A DNA stretch of 64,000 nucleotides from Clostridia bacterium (GTDB lineage: Bacteria; Bacillota_A; Clostridia; Oscillospirales; CAG-272), in the NCBI GenBank assembly GCA_017467205.1, contig JAFTSQ010000018.1, positions 36,286 to 100,285 of the forward strand. The letters are read 5' to 3'. Both the position numbers and the translations under genes were made by a program. The notes below the pieces were generated by a model. It saw only the letters and a list, made by a program, of their open reading frames with translations. It was not told the DNA's origin and made no database searches. This document shows positions 1-7,915 of the stretch, piece by piece. Numbering within the stretch: the stretch's first letter is position 1; every line of letters begins with the position of its first letter.

Positions 1-471
1 AACGTGCTCTTGTTTGGCGGCGCTATCGGAAGCGACCTTATCTTTGGCGAGAATTTCATCACCGCCGCGATAATCGCGCCTATTAAGCTTGCGCTTGCGC
101 ATTGGCATAGGTGCAGTGAGCTCTCGGCAGACCGTGCCGCCGCAGTTTGTTGCGGTGATGCGAAGGCGGTCGTCGGCTCTATGACCCGCATAGCAGGCGG
201 TACGACGAACCTCGACTATAATGTAGACCCGAACCTCTTTGCCGAGCAGGCGAAGGACTACCAAGACCTGCTTGACAGTAGCAAGGTCAACAAGCTTATC
301 GAATATTCGCTTATCTGCACATCCTCGCATCCTATGCCCGCAGTCAGAGCAAACGAGATACTTGAGTGGTGTGAAACCGAAGCGTTCGAGAGCATTGCAT
401 TCAAAAAGGAAGAGAAGAAAGAGCAAGAAAAGAAGAAAAAGCGCGGATTCTTCGGCTGGTTCAGAAAGTAA
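1..471 (+). CDS. M48 family metallopeptidase, C-terminal part (5' end outside window)
   Basis: The reading frame is open to the window edge, so this is the C-terminal 156 or so residues of a longer protein. The motif SELSADRAAA, with its glutamate and the ELSAD core, is the downstream zinc-ligand region of M48 (HtpX/Ste24-like) peptidases. The HExxH helix that should precede it lies outside the window. A hydrophobic segment comes before the motif, and the tail is highly basic and charged (runs of KKEEKKEQEKKKK, then GFFGWFRK), suggesting a membrane-linked protein with a cytoplasmic tail. A strong hairpin follows the stop. The family call rests on one motif plus the general layout; the exact subfamily is unknown. 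Confidence 0.7.
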   Translation, partial: NVLLFGGAIGSDLIFGENFITAAIIAPIKLALAHWHRCSELSADRAAAVCCGDAKAVVGSMTRIAGGTTNLDYNVDPNLFAEQAKDYQDLLDSSKVNKLIEYSLICTSSHPMPAVRANEILEWCETEAFESIAFKKEEKKEQEKKKKRGFFGWFRK

Positions 472-492
472 ACCGAGGGTTATCAACGACAA

Positions 493-528
493 AGAGCGAA
501 ACTGCCGTAAAAACGGCAGTTTCGCTCT
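493..528. terminator. Hairpin after the M48 gene
   Basis: A perfect 16-bp stem (493-508 with 513-528) closes on an AAAA loop 22 bases after the stop codon. The T-run after it is weak, so it may work with Rho or act in RNA stability. Confidence 0.75.
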
Positions 529-567
529 AAAATATTGCTAAAAGAGGTGCAAACACTTCAATAAATA

Positions 568-596
568 TTGACAAATGCGCGCGTATGTAATATAAT
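568..596 (+). promoter_or_regulatory. Consensus sigma-A promoter of the cysK leader
   Basis: TTGACA (568-573) and TATAAT (591-596) both match consensus exactly and are 17 bp apart. Transcription should start near 603. The first SD/start codon is about 180 bases downstream, leaving a long structured leader. Confidence 0.9.
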
Positions 597-602
597 AGTT
601 AA

Positions 603-761
603 AAAGAATTGGAGTATCGGTTATGGTATACGGCTTTGGTACTTGTATAAATAACGGGAAGTGCACCTGTTTTGGCGAGTGTACGCCCTTTGCCGCGTCG
701 TGACCGATAATCTCTTTTTTCATCAGCTTTTATAGCTTGAGGGGGTTCGGTCAGAATCCCC
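603..761 (+). ncRNA. Structured leader RNA of cysK-cysE, candidate riboswitch or attenuator
   Basis: This fills the 320-base gap between the M48 gene and cysK. Closing stem P1 pairs 612-621 with 703-714 (10 bp, two-base bulge at 710-711) and is followed at once by TTTTTT (715-720). Inside it, 631-634 (CGGC) can pair with the GCCG at 692-695, and 657-666 can pair imperfectly with 681-688. A second hairpin (741-748 with 754-761, loop GGTCA) is followed by TTTGTTTATT and looks like an intrinsic terminator. Bases 701-707 (TGACCGA) are also perfectly complementary to 747-753 (TCGGTCA). This pairing would break both P1 and the terminator, as expected of a transcriptional switch. I see no signatures of SAM, T-box, TPP, purine or c-di-GMP classes. 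It could instead be a free 118-nt sRNA ending at 720. The structure is read by eye; the function is inferred from position. Confidence 0.6.
741..761 (+). terminator. Intrinsic terminator within the cysK leader
   Basis: An 8-bp stem (741-748 with 754-761, one G-U pair) with a five-base loop is followed by TTTGTTTATT. It lies upstream of the cysK SD, so read-through must be controlled for the gene to be expressed. Confidence 0.65.
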
Positions 762-792
762 TTTGTTTATTGAATGATTGGGAGGTGCCTTT

Positions 793-1722
793 ATGCCTAA
801 AATCTTTTCGTCGATAGATTCGCTGATAGGCAAAACGCCTATGGCGGAGCTCTGCCGCACCGAGCGGCAGTGTGGCGCAAATGCGCGCATTTTTGCTAAG
901 CTTGAATATTTCAATCCCGCAGGCTCGGTTAAGGACAGAGTCGCTCTTCAGATGATTCTTGATGCAGAGGCAGAGGGGAAGCTCGGGGATGGCACGGTTA
1001 TCATAGAGCCCACTTCAGGCAACACGGGTATAGGCCTTGCGGCAGTTTCTGCGGCAAGGGGATACCGAGCTATCATAGTTATGCCGAGCAATATGTCAGA
1101 GGAGCGGATAAAGCTCATTCGCGCCTACGGGGCAGAGGTCGTGCTCACCGATGCAGCCCTCGGTATGACGGGCGCAATAGAGCGCGCTCGCTCTCTTGCA
1201 AAAGAGATAAGCCCGAGCTTCATTCCCGACCAATTCTCCAATCCCTCTAACCCCCGCGCGCACGCCGCGACGGGAGAGGAGATATATTCGGATATGGACG
1301 GCGAGGTTGATATCTTCGTCGCAGGCGTCGGAACGGGCGGAACGCTCTCGGGTGTTGGCAGATATCTGAAAATGAAAAATCCGAGCACACGGGTAGTGGC
1401 AGTCGAGCCCGCCTCGTCACCGTATCTTTCGGCGGGTGTCAGCGGCAGCCACGGAATACAGGGTATTGGCGCAGGCTTTTTGCCCGATAATCTTGACATG
1501 GGGGTATACGATGAGATAATCACCGTTACCGACGCTGACGCAAAGGCGGCGGCTCGGCGCCTCGCCGCGTGTGAGGGATATCTCGTTGGCATATCGTCGG
1601 GTGCGGCGCTCTTTGCCGCCGAGACGCTCGCTGTGCGCGAAGAGAACCGCGGCAAGCGGATAGTAGTGCTTCTTCCGGATTCGGGAGAGCGATACCTTTC
1701 CTGCGATCTTTTTGAAAGTTAG
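793..1722 (+). CDS. cysK: Cysteine synthase (O-acetylserine sulfhydrylase)
   Basis: This PLP enzyme (309 aa) converts O-acetylserine and sulfide into cysteine and acetate in the cytoplasm. The PLP lysine is K47 in SVKDR. PTSGNTG (73-79) is the substrate loop, GVGTGGT (178-184) the phosphate-binding loop and GISSGAA (266-272) the pyridine-nitrogen site. Length is normal. ATG 793 is chosen because GGAGGT sits seven bases upstream; the TTG at 778 would place that SD inside the gene. cysE follows after 11 bases, so substrate supply and use are encoded together, apparently under the structured leader upstream. CysK and CysM cannot be separated by eye. Confidence 0.95.
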   Translation: MPKIFSSIDSLIGKTPMAELCRTERQCGANARIFAKLEYFNPAGSVKDRVALQMILDAEAEGKLGDGTVIIEPTSGNTGIGLAAVSAARGYRAIIVMPSNMSEERIKLIRAYGAEVVLTDAALGMTGAIERARSLAKEISPSFIPDQFSNPSNPRAHAATGEEIYSDMDGEVDIFVAGVGTGGTLSGVGRYLKMKNPSTRVVAVEPASSPYLSAGVSGSHGIQGIGAGFLPDNLDMGVYDEIITVTDADAKAAARRLAACEGYLVGISSGAALFAAETLAVREENRGKRIVVLLPDSGERYLSCDLFES

Positions 1723-1733
1723 AGGTGAGAGTT

Positions 1734-2606
1734 ATGCATAGACTTGAAAACGACGTTAACCGTTTAGTCGACCGTCTTATGACGGATTATGAAAAGGGCA
1801 GGGATATTGACGTAATAGACGGCGTCACCCCACCCGACAAGGACGAAATAGTCAAAATGATATATCAGCTTCGAAATATCATTTTTCCGAGCTATTTCCA
1901 GGACAAAAACTACCGAATATACACCGTCAGAAACAATCTTTCAATGCAGCTTGAGGACCTGCTCTTCAACCTCTCGCGCCAGATATCTTTGGTTTTGAAG
2001 TATAGCGAGAGCTTTGCGGGTGCGGCGGATAATGAGCTTCTTCTCGAGGGTGAGCGGCTTGCGCTCGAATTCCTTGGCAAGCTGACGGATATTCGAGAGC
2101 TGATAGAAACCGACCTTCAGGCAGCATACGACGGCGACCCTGCCGCATCGAGCAAGGCGGAGATAGTCTTCTCCTATCCCGGCCTCTTTGCCATTATGGT
2201 CAACCGCATAGCGCACGAGCTATATCTTATGAAAATACCGCTTATTCCGAGAATTATGACCGAGTACGCGCATACCCTCACGGGTATCGACATTCATCCG
2301 GGTGCAACTCTCGGTAGATATTTCTTTATAGATCACGGCACGGGTATAGTTATCGGCGAAACCTCGGTTATCGGCGACAACGTGAAGATATACCAGGGCG
2401 TAACTATCGGCGCGCTCTCAACGAGGGGCGGCCAGAGCCTGCGCGGCAAGCGCCGCCACCCAACCATCGAGAGCGGCGTTACAATCTACGCGGGCGCGTC
2501 AATACTCGGCGGCGACACGGTGATAGGCAAGGGCTCGGTTATCGGCAGTAACGCCTTTATAACCTCCTCGGTAGCCGAGAACACGAAGGTTAAATCCGGC
2601 TCGTAA
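1734..2606 (+). CDS. cysE: Serine O-acetyltransferase
   Basis: It acetylates serine with acetyl-CoA to give O-acetylserine, the substrate of the CysK encoded just upstream. At 290 aa it is of the long type (EpsC-like). A helical N-terminal half is followed from about residue 180 by a left-handed beta-helix of hexapeptide turns. Catalytic-site sequences include DIHPGATLG, the HGTGIVIGE turn and the YQGVTIGA turn. ATG 1734 is preferred over GTG 1725 because AGAGGTGAG precedes it at proper distance. It is co-transcribed with cysK. The usual C-terminal Ile tail that docks in CysK is not obvious: the protein ends KVKSGS, so a classical cysteine synthase complex is uncertain. Confidence 0.93.
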   Translation: MHRLENDVNRLVDRLMTDYEKGRDIDVIDGVTPPDKDEIVKMIYQLRNIIFPSYFQDKNYRIYTVRNNLSMQLEDLLFNLSRQISLVLKYSESFAGAADNELLLEGERLALEFLGKLTDIRELIETDLQAAYDGDPAASSKAEIVFSYPGLFAIMVNRIAHELYLMKIPLIPRIMTEYAHTLTGIDIHPGATLGRYFFIDHGTGIVIGETSVIGDNVKIYQGVTIGALSTRGGQSLRGKRRHPTIESGVTIYAGASILGGDTVIGKGSVIGSNAFITSSVAENTKVKSGS

Positions 2607-2614
2607 GAAAGCTA

Positions 2615-2642
2615 TTGCTTTTTGTCGGTTATATGATAGAAT
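2615..2642 (+). promoter_or_regulatory. Possible glyA promoter
   Basis: TTGCTT (2615-2620) and TAGAAT (2637-2642) with a 16-bp spacer lie just after the cysE stop. The match is weaker than for other promoters here. Confidence 0.4.
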
Positions 2643-2681
2643 AAACGTAATTTGTTTTTGAATCTGAAAGGAGCTTTCAAA

Positions 2682-3917
2682 ATGTTTTTTGACGAACTTA
2701 AAAAGTATGACGAGGAGGTATTCGCCGCGTGCGACGCGGAGCTTACCCGCCAGCGTAACAATATAGAGCTTATCGCCTCCGAGAATATAGTATCCCCCGC
2801 AGTTCTTATGGCGGCGGGCACAGTTCTGACCAATAAATATGCTGAGGGCTATCCCGCAAAGAGATATTACGGCGGCTGCTATTGCGTCGACGTGGTAGAG
2901 GAGTTAGCACGCGAGAGGGCAAAGCGCCTGTTCGGTGCGGAGCACGCGAACGTCCAGCCCCATAGCGGAGCTAACGCAAACCTTGCGGTATTCTTCGCGC
3001 TTCTTAATCCCGGCGATACCGTTCTTTCAATGAACCTTAATCACGGCGGTCACCTCTCTCACGGCTCGCCCGTAAACATTTCGGGAAAGTACTTTAACAT
3101 AGTTCCGTACGGAGTTTCCGAGCTTGACGGCCGCATTGACTACGAGGAGGTTCGCCGCCTTGCTCTTGAATGCAAGCCGAAGCTCATTCTCGCGGGCGCG
3201 AGCGCATACTCCCGCATTATAGACTTCAAGAAGTTCCGCGAGATAGCCGATGAGGTTGGCGCATACCTTATGGTTGATATGGCGCATATCGCAGGCCTCG
3301 TTGCCGCAGGAATTCATCCCTCGCCCGTGCCCTATGCCGACGTAGTTACCACCACGACGCACAAGACTCTTCGCGGTCCTCGCGGCGGTCTTATCCTCTG
3401 CCGTGAAGAATACGCAAAGGCAATTGACAAGGCGGTATTCCCCGGAACGCAGGGCGGCCCGCTTATGCACATAATCGCCGCAAAGGCAGTTGCCTTCGGC
3501 GAGGCGCTTGACCCCTCGTTCGTCGAGTATCAGAAGAAGATAGCAGAGAACGCGCAAGTGCTCGCAAGCGAGCTGACAAAGCGCGGACTCAAGCTTGTTT
3601 CCGGCGGAACGGATAACCACCTGATGCTCCTCGACCTTCGCGATACAGGCATTACCGGTAAGGAGCTTGAGCACAGGCTCGACGAGGTCAGAATAACCGC
3701 TAACAAGAACACCGTACCCGCCGACCCCCAGAGCCCCTTCGTAACGAGCGGCGTTCGCCTTGGAACTCCCGCAGTCACCTCGCGCGGCTTCGGCAAGGAG
3801 GAAATGAAGCTTATCGCCGGCTGGATTTACGATTGCATTAACGATTTCGAGGGAACAAAGGACAAGACTCTTGCGGAGGTTTCCGCTCTTTGCGAGAAGT
3901 TCCCGCTTTATAACTAA
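2682..3917 (+). CDS. glyA: Serine hydroxymethyltransferase
   Basis: It interconverts serine and glycine, passing the one-carbon unit to tetrahydrofolate. The PLP lysine is K228 in [25 protein letters not shown] and the HSGANAN motif (94-100) are typical of the family, and 411 aa is normal length. ATG 2682 follows AAAGGAG; the longer frame from 2652 reads through that SD and is rejected. It sits 75 bases after cysE on the same strand, and the two enzymes share serine as substrate. A strong terminator follows. Confidence 0.96.
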   Translation: MFFDELKKYDEEVFAACDAELTRQRNNIELIASENIVSPAVLMAAGTVLTNKYAEGYPAKRYYGGCYCVDVVEELARERAKRLFGAEHANVQPHSGANANLAVFFALLNPGDTVLSMNLNHGGHLSHGSPVNISGKYFNIVPYGVSELDGRIDYEEVRRLALECKPKLILAGASAYSRIIDFKKFREIADEVGAYLMVDMAHIAGLVAAGIHPSPVPYADVVTTTTHKTLRGPRGGLILCREEYAKAIDKAVFPGTQGGPLMHIIAAKAVAFGEALDPSFVEYQKKIAENAQVLASELTKRGLKLVSGGTDNHLMLLDLRDTGITGKELEHRLDEVRITANKNTVPADPQSPFVTSGVRLGTPAVTSRGFGKEEMKLIAGWIYDCINDFEGTKDKTLAEVSALCEKFPLYN

Positions 3918-3921
3918 AGGC

Positions 3922-3961
3922 GTGGGGAAAGCTCTTGAGAGGCGAGCTTTCCCCACTTTTT
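3922..3961 (+). terminator. Intrinsic terminator of glyA
   Basis: A 13-bp stem (3922-3934 with 3944-3956) is followed by five T residues, five bases after the glyA stop. Confidence 0.92.
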
Positions 3962-4055
3962 CGATAAAAAAATAAAATTTTTGTCAAAAAAACTCCGTTT
4001 TTCACAAAAAAGTTAACATTTTTCTTAAAATTTTTCAAATATTTATACATATTTG

Positions 4056-4084
4056 TTGACAAGCCTTGTTTTTTATGGTAAAAT
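4056..4084 (+). promoter_or_regulatory. Promoter of the YdbC-like gene
   Basis: TTGACA (4056-4061), 17-bp spacer, TAAAAT (4079-4084), in an A/T-rich stretch. Confidence 0.85.
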
Positions 4085-4140
4085 TAGGATGTGTAGGTGT
4101 ATTTTTTATATTATAATAAAAACTTTTAAGGAGAAAAGAA

Positions 4141-4365
4141 ATGCCTGAGATCAAATACGAAGTCGTTGATAAGATAGGCGTGGTAAGCGAAGGCAACAAC
4201 GGTTGGAACAAGGAGCTCAACCTCATCAGTTGGAACGAGAGAGAGCCTGTTTACGATGTTCGCACCTGGTCATCCGATCACGAGAAGATGGGCAAGGGAA
4301 TAACTCTTACGGTTGAAGAGGCTAAGGAACTCCGTGAGATGCTCAACAAGCTTAATCTCGACTAA
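4141..4365 (+). CDS. ydbC: YdbC/PC4-like single-strand nucleic acid-binding protein
   Basis: This 74-residue protein closely resembles the bacterial YdbC family, small homologues of the eukaryotic coactivator PC4 that bind ssDNA. The diagnostic stretch is GWNKELNLISWN, then YDVRTWS and HEKMGKGITL, followed by a C-terminal helix. The family forms dimers through that helix. The SD AAGGAG is seven bases before the ATG. The gene has its own near-consensus promoter and terminator, so it is likely well expressed alone. Its cellular role (repair, replication or transcription) is not shown by the context. Confidence 0.85.
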   Translation: MPEIKYEVVDKIGVVSEGNNGWNKELNLISWNEREPVYDVRTWSSDHEKMGKGITLTVEEAKELREMLNKLNLD

Positions 4366-4376
4366 TTAAAAAAAGC

Positions 4377-4412
4377 AAAACCGCGGCTTTCGTGCGAAAG
4401 CCGCGGTTTTTT
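4377..4412. terminator. Bidirectional terminator
   Basis: AAAACCGCGGCTTTCG (4377-4392) pairs with 4395-4410. A-rich and T-rich flanks serve both converging genes. Confidence 0.92.
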
Positions 4413-4439
4413 GTATGTTTGCAACTTCAAAAAACGTAA

Positions 4440-6368
4440 TTATCTTCCCGCAAAGAGCCGTGAGATGAGCGACCTTTTCTCGCCGTCTGCGCCTTGGCCG
4501 TCCTCGTCCTCATCATCCTCATCGCCCGATGAGATAAATCTTTCTATCAGAGAGGTAATGAAGCTTATCGGCTCAAGTTCCTCGCGCGCGGCGTGCTCTT
4601 CTTTTGCAATTATAGCCTCAAAGCCGACCCTTGAGGTGTCCGCGCCGACGAGCGTGGGCTCGAAGGCACACTTGAGTCTGTTATAGATGTATCCGTGCCC
4701 AAGCTTACGCTCAAGCGCCTCAAGCAGAAAGGCGGTCTTGGGGTTGTTTTCAGGTAGCTTTTCAAGAAAACGCGAGGCGACGGCGTGGTCGGGCGTTTCT
4801 GCCATCTTAAAGCTTATGCTGTCAGAGAAAAGCTCAATATCTATTCGCCTCGTGTTCGGAAGCTCGGGGAACACTATTTCAATGCGGTATATCTGCCGCC
4901 CCGCGCTTACGAAGGCTCTGCCCGAAGCCTTGGCGATATAGTGCTCGCCCTTGAAATCGAGGATAGTGGTTTTGTAGGAATAAAGACCTATTTCCACCTT
5001 GAAATCAACTCCGCCCTCGCGCGATATCATAAAGAGGCTTTCGCCCTCGCGCTCGAAGGAGATGAAGTCAATTCCGCCGGAGAAGTTGCGCTGCATCATT
5101 TTAACAAAAAGCGGAAGTATTCCGTAGTTGTTTTGGCGGAAGGTAAAGCTTGTAAGAAGCGGCGACCAAGCCTTGTCAAAGGGCTCGGGCGACTTCAGCT
5201 TAAGTAGGGTGGCAAGGCTCTTTTTCTGCGGCTTTGGAATAACTCCGCGTCGCGACTCAAAGAAGGTGCGCTCTCTCGCACGCAGAGCGTGCAGGTCTAA
5301 CGGGGAGACCGCACCGTCGCGATAGAGGTGAGAGCGAATGATATTCAGGGCAGGACTGCCTTGGAAGAGCTCGTTGTTTCCCGAATTCAAGGAAACCACG
5401 ATGTTTTTCTTCGGTATTATCAGCACGTTCTGCCCGAGCATACCGTTGAAAAGAATCTCGTCGTTATCTCTTCCGACCCAGACGTGATAGCCGTAGTCGT
5501 ACTGATGCTTTTCGGGGTCGGTTGCTATTTTCCTGTCGGTTGACTCTCTGACCCATTCCTTCGTGAGTATCTGCTTGCCGTTATAATATCCGCCGCCGAG
5601 TATCATCAGACCGACCTTTGCCCAGCTTTCAGCAGACATATAAAGTCCAAAGCCGCCCTTTGCCGTGCCGTGCGGGCATCTTTCCCAAAGGAAATTCTTT
5701 ATTCCGAGCGGCTCAAAGAAGCGAGGCGTCATATAGTCGACGACGCTCATACCGCTCACCCGCTCAACTATGCGGGAGAGAACGTATGAGTTCATACTGT
5801 TGTAGGCAAATCTCTCGCCGGGTGAGAATTTCATTGACGAGGTGAAGAAGGCCTCCAGCCAATCGTCCTCTGAAACCACGCCTATCTCGTTGAAGCTGAC
5901 GCCGCTACTCATTTTGAGAAGGTCCTCAACCATCAGCTTTGCAAATTTCTTTGATTTCGGCTTTATCTCGGAGAATATATCCGCGACGCGCTCGTCAAGG
6001 CGGAGCTTTCCTTCGCCGACCAGCATACCGATAGCCATAGCTATTACCGATTTTGACATTGAGTGCGAAAGATGGAAGGTGTTTATATCGTAGCCGGGGG
6101 CGGAGCACTCAGAGATTACCTCGCCGTCCTTTATTATCATGAGGTTATGTACGTTTGCGCGCTCCTCGGATTCAAGGGCGGCGAGCATATCATCAAGCAC
6201 CTTGCTTGACACGCCGTGCTTTTGCGGGCTCGACCTTTTAAGCGTCGGCTCTTCGATGCCGGAAATTTTAGTTTTTTGAGGATAGTACGGAACGACTGCA
6301 GGATTCTTTGCGCCCGTCAGAGCTATATTCGACACAAGCTCTACCATCTTGATTATTCTGTTTGCCAT
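4440..6368 (-). CDS. CubicO-type serine hydrolase (beta-lactamase family)
   Basis: The first 370 residues or so form a class C beta-lactamase-like domain. The nucleophile motif SMSK (S103-K106) lies in SHSMSKSVIAMAIG, and the second motif centres on Y189 in FAYNSMNSYVL. Such proteins hydrolyse small esters or peptides, and few are true lactamases. The remaining 270 residues are a beta-rich domain of unknown type and a very acidic tail near residue 620 (DEDDEDEDG). No signal peptide is evident, so it is probably cytoplasmic. The SD GAGGTG lies a little far (12 bases) from ATG 6368. At 642 aa it is longer than the simple family members. Substrate unknown. Confidence 0.82.
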   Translation of the reverse strand: MANRIIKMVELVSNIALTGAKNPAVVPYYPQKTKISGIEEPTLKRSSPQKHGVSSKVLDDMLAALESEERANVHNLMIIKDGEVISECSAPGYDINTFHLSHSMSKSVIAMAIGMLVGEGKLRLDERVADIFSEIKPKSKKFAKLMVEDLLKMSSGVSFNEIGVVSEDDWLEAFFTSSMKFSPGERFAYNSMNSYVLSRIVERVSGMSVVDYMTPRFFEPLGIKNFLWERCPHGTAKGGFGLYMSAESWAKVGLMILGGGYYNGKQILTKEWVRESTDRKIATDPEKHQYDYGYHVWVGRDNDEILFNGMLGQNVLIIPKKNIVVSLNSGNNELFQGSPALNIIRSHLYRDGAVSPLDLHALRARERTFFESRRGVIPKPQKKSLATLLKLKSPEPFDKAWSPLLTSFTFRQNNYGILPLFVKMMQRNFSGGIDFISFEREGESLFMISREGGVDFKVEIGLYSYKTTILDFKGEHYIAKASGRAFVSAGRQIYRIEIVFPELPNTRRIDIELFSDSISFKMAETPDHAVASRFLEKLPENNPKTAFLLEALERKLGHGYIYNRLKCAFEPTLVGADTSRVGFEAIIAKEEHAAREELEPISFITSLIERFISSGDEDDEDEDGQGADGEKRSLISRLFAGR

Positions 6369-6409
6369 ATATGTACCACACCTCTCGGTAGTTTTCTCTT
6401 ACATTATAG

Positions 6410-6438
6410 ATTATATCATACCTTGGTGTGTTTTTCAA
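6410..6438 (-). promoter_or_regulatory. Promoter of the serine hydrolase gene
   Basis: On the minus strand TTGAAA (6433-6438), a 17-bp spacer, then TATAAT (6410-6415), 42 bases before the start codon. Confidence 0.85.
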
Positions 6439-6499
6439 CCGGTATTTATCCCCTACGCCGCAACTGTTAGTTTCCAAAAGGGAAGCGGAAGACACCTCT

Positions 6500-6651
6500 C
6501 GTGTCATCCTGAACGAAGGGCAAATCCCGTAGTCGAACCCATAGGGCGATGCGCAGCATCGGGATCAACGAGAAAAACAACTTTCGCCCGAGACTCCACC
6601 TTCGCTTTGCTCGGTGCTGCTTCGCAGTTCGACTTCGCTCAGAATGACACG
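6500..6651. mobile_element. MITE-like palindromic interspersed repeat, about 152 bp
   Basis: This occupies the core of a 371-base gap without genes. The outer 19 bases on each side (6500-6518 and 6633-6651) are inverted repeats with two mismatches, of the form CGTGTCATyCTGArCGAAG. Shorter palindromes (GCGATGCGCAGCATCG) lie within. No open frame or clear target duplication is present. The sequence resembles interspersed palindromes that I recall from gut Bacillota, so copies elsewhere in this genome are likely. Only one copy is in this window, so mobility is inferred. Confidence 0.6.
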
Positions 6652-6677
6652 GGCAGCATCGGATAGTGTTTCGTTTT

Positions 6678-6732
6678 ACATAAAAGAGAGAACAAATCGG
6701 TTCGTAGCCGAAATGTTCTCTCTCTTTTATGT
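6678..6732 (-). terminator. Terminator-like hairpin after the oxidoreductase gene
   Basis: A 17-bp arm (6678-6694) pairs with 6714-6732 apart from a two-base bulge, with a small GC hairpin inside. It lies just beyond the stop at 6741. Confidence 0.75.
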
Positions 6733-6740
6733 CGGTGAAA

Positions 6741-7814
6741 TTAAATATTGGTGTTGAGCACGACGTGTCCTTCACCCGACTCGAACGCCGCGAGCATAAC
6801 CTTAAGCGAGCGTCTTACCTCGTCGTGAGTGATAAGCTGCTCCGCCTTGCCGTCAATGGCGAGGCAGAGGTTGCGATAGAAGTCGTGAACGTCTGACGCG
6901 GGGCGCTCAATTTCGTAAAAATCAAGCGTTAATTCGTCACGGGGTGCCATCGTCTTGGTGATTCCTGCCGCAGTCTGAACGGGGAGAACCTCCTTTTCGT
7001 TCCAAGCCTTAAGGCGCGAAACCCGGCACTTTTTCTGCCAATCCTCGATAAGCGCCGAGCCGCCCTTTGCCTGCATATAGAATCTCGGCATAGCGATAAA
7101 GTTATAAGTTCCGACCTCAATAGTCGCGCGCTTGCCGCTTTCGAAGGTGAGGTGGAGATTAAATCCGTCGTCAACCTCGTCAGTCGTGATATTGGTGAGC
7201 TCGCAATAAACGCGAACTACCTTTTCGGGTATAAGCTGAAGCATCTGGTCGATGAGGTGAACGCCCCAGTCGAGTATCATACCGCCGCCGTAGGGCTTAT
7301 GGCATCTCCAGTCGGACGGAATGCCGCGCGAGCCGTGTATTCTCGATTCGATATTTATAGCCTCTCCTATCTCGCCCGTCGAGATAAGGTTCTTGATTGC
7401 AAGGAAGTCGACGTCCCAGCGCCTGTTCTGATGAACGGTGAAGACCTTACCGGACTTCTTTGCCGCATCAACCATATCCTCGTATTCGCGAAGCGAGAGG
7501 GCAACCGGCTTTTCGCAAACTACGTTCTTGCCGGCGAGCAACGCGTCAACTACGATATCACGGTGCACGTCGTTGGGCGTTGCGCAAACGACGATATCCA
7601 CCGCCTCGTCGGCTATGAGCTCCTCAAATGAGGAATAGGTATGTATGCCTGCCGCTCTTGCGGCCGCCATACGGCTTTCCTTTATATCGTAAATACCTGC
7701 GAGCGAAACAACGTCGCTCTTCTCGGCCCAGCTCGCGTGCCACGCGCCCTGTCCGCCGTATCCTACTACTGCAATTTTCTTTTTCACAACTGTAAACGGC
7801 GGCTTGAAACTCAT
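6741..7814 (-). CDS. Gfo/Idh/MocA family NAD(P)-dependent oxidoreductase
   Basis: The N-terminal Rossmann fold starts with KIAVVGYGGQGAWHASWAE (dinucleotide loop near residues 17-22). The family signature CEKPVALS is near residue 100, its lysine acting in catalysis. HQNRRWDVDF and the WGVHLIDQML histidine region follow in the C-terminal alpha/beta domain. Such enzymes oxidise sugars, inositols or derivatives with NAD(P); the substrate cannot be read. The SD AAGGAG fits ATG 7814. It is a single-gene unit with its own promoter and terminator. The sugar isomerase-like gene at 39158 is a common functional partner but is far away. Confidence 0.9.
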   Translation of the reverse strand: MSFKPPFTVVKKKIAVVGYGGQGAWHASWAEKSDVVSLAGIYDIKESRMAAARAAGIHTYSSFEELIADEAVDIVVCATPNDVHRDIVVDALLAGKNVVCEKPVALSLREYEDMVDAAKKSGKVFTVHQNRRWDVDFLAIKNLISTGEIGEAINIESRIHGSRGIPSDWRCHKPYGGGMILDWGVHLIDQMLQLIPEKVVRVYCELTNITTDEVDDGFNLHLTFESGKRATIEVGTYNFIAMPRFYMQAKGGSALIEDWQKKCRVSRLKAWNEKEVLPVQTAAGITKTMAPRDELTLDFYEIERPASDVHDFYRNLCLAIDGKAEQLITHDEVRRSLKVMLAAFESGEGHVVLNTNI

Positions 7815-7850
7815 TTCAAGCCTTCTCCTTTATATTGTCTTTATAGTCAA

Positions 7851-7879
7851 ATTGTATCACGCAAAGCATCTTCGTTCAA
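7851..7879 (-). promoter_or_regulatory. Promoter of the oxidoreductase gene
   Basis: TTGAAC (7874-7879), 17-bp spacer, TACAAT (7851-7856) on the minus strand. Confidence 0.8.
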
Positions 7880-7915
7880 ACTGTATTTTGCTTGAAAGTT
7901 GAACAATATTGATTT

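Noticed and set aside
603..720. SRP RNA or 6S RNA
   Set aside because: The SRP GGAA loop and conserved asymmetric loop are missing, and the length and bubble of 6S RNA do not fit.
3027..3956. 309-residue minus-strand frame opposite glyA
   Set aside because: glyA shows the PLP lysine motif and good SD in the other strand; this frame has no promoter or SD and does not resemble a protein family.
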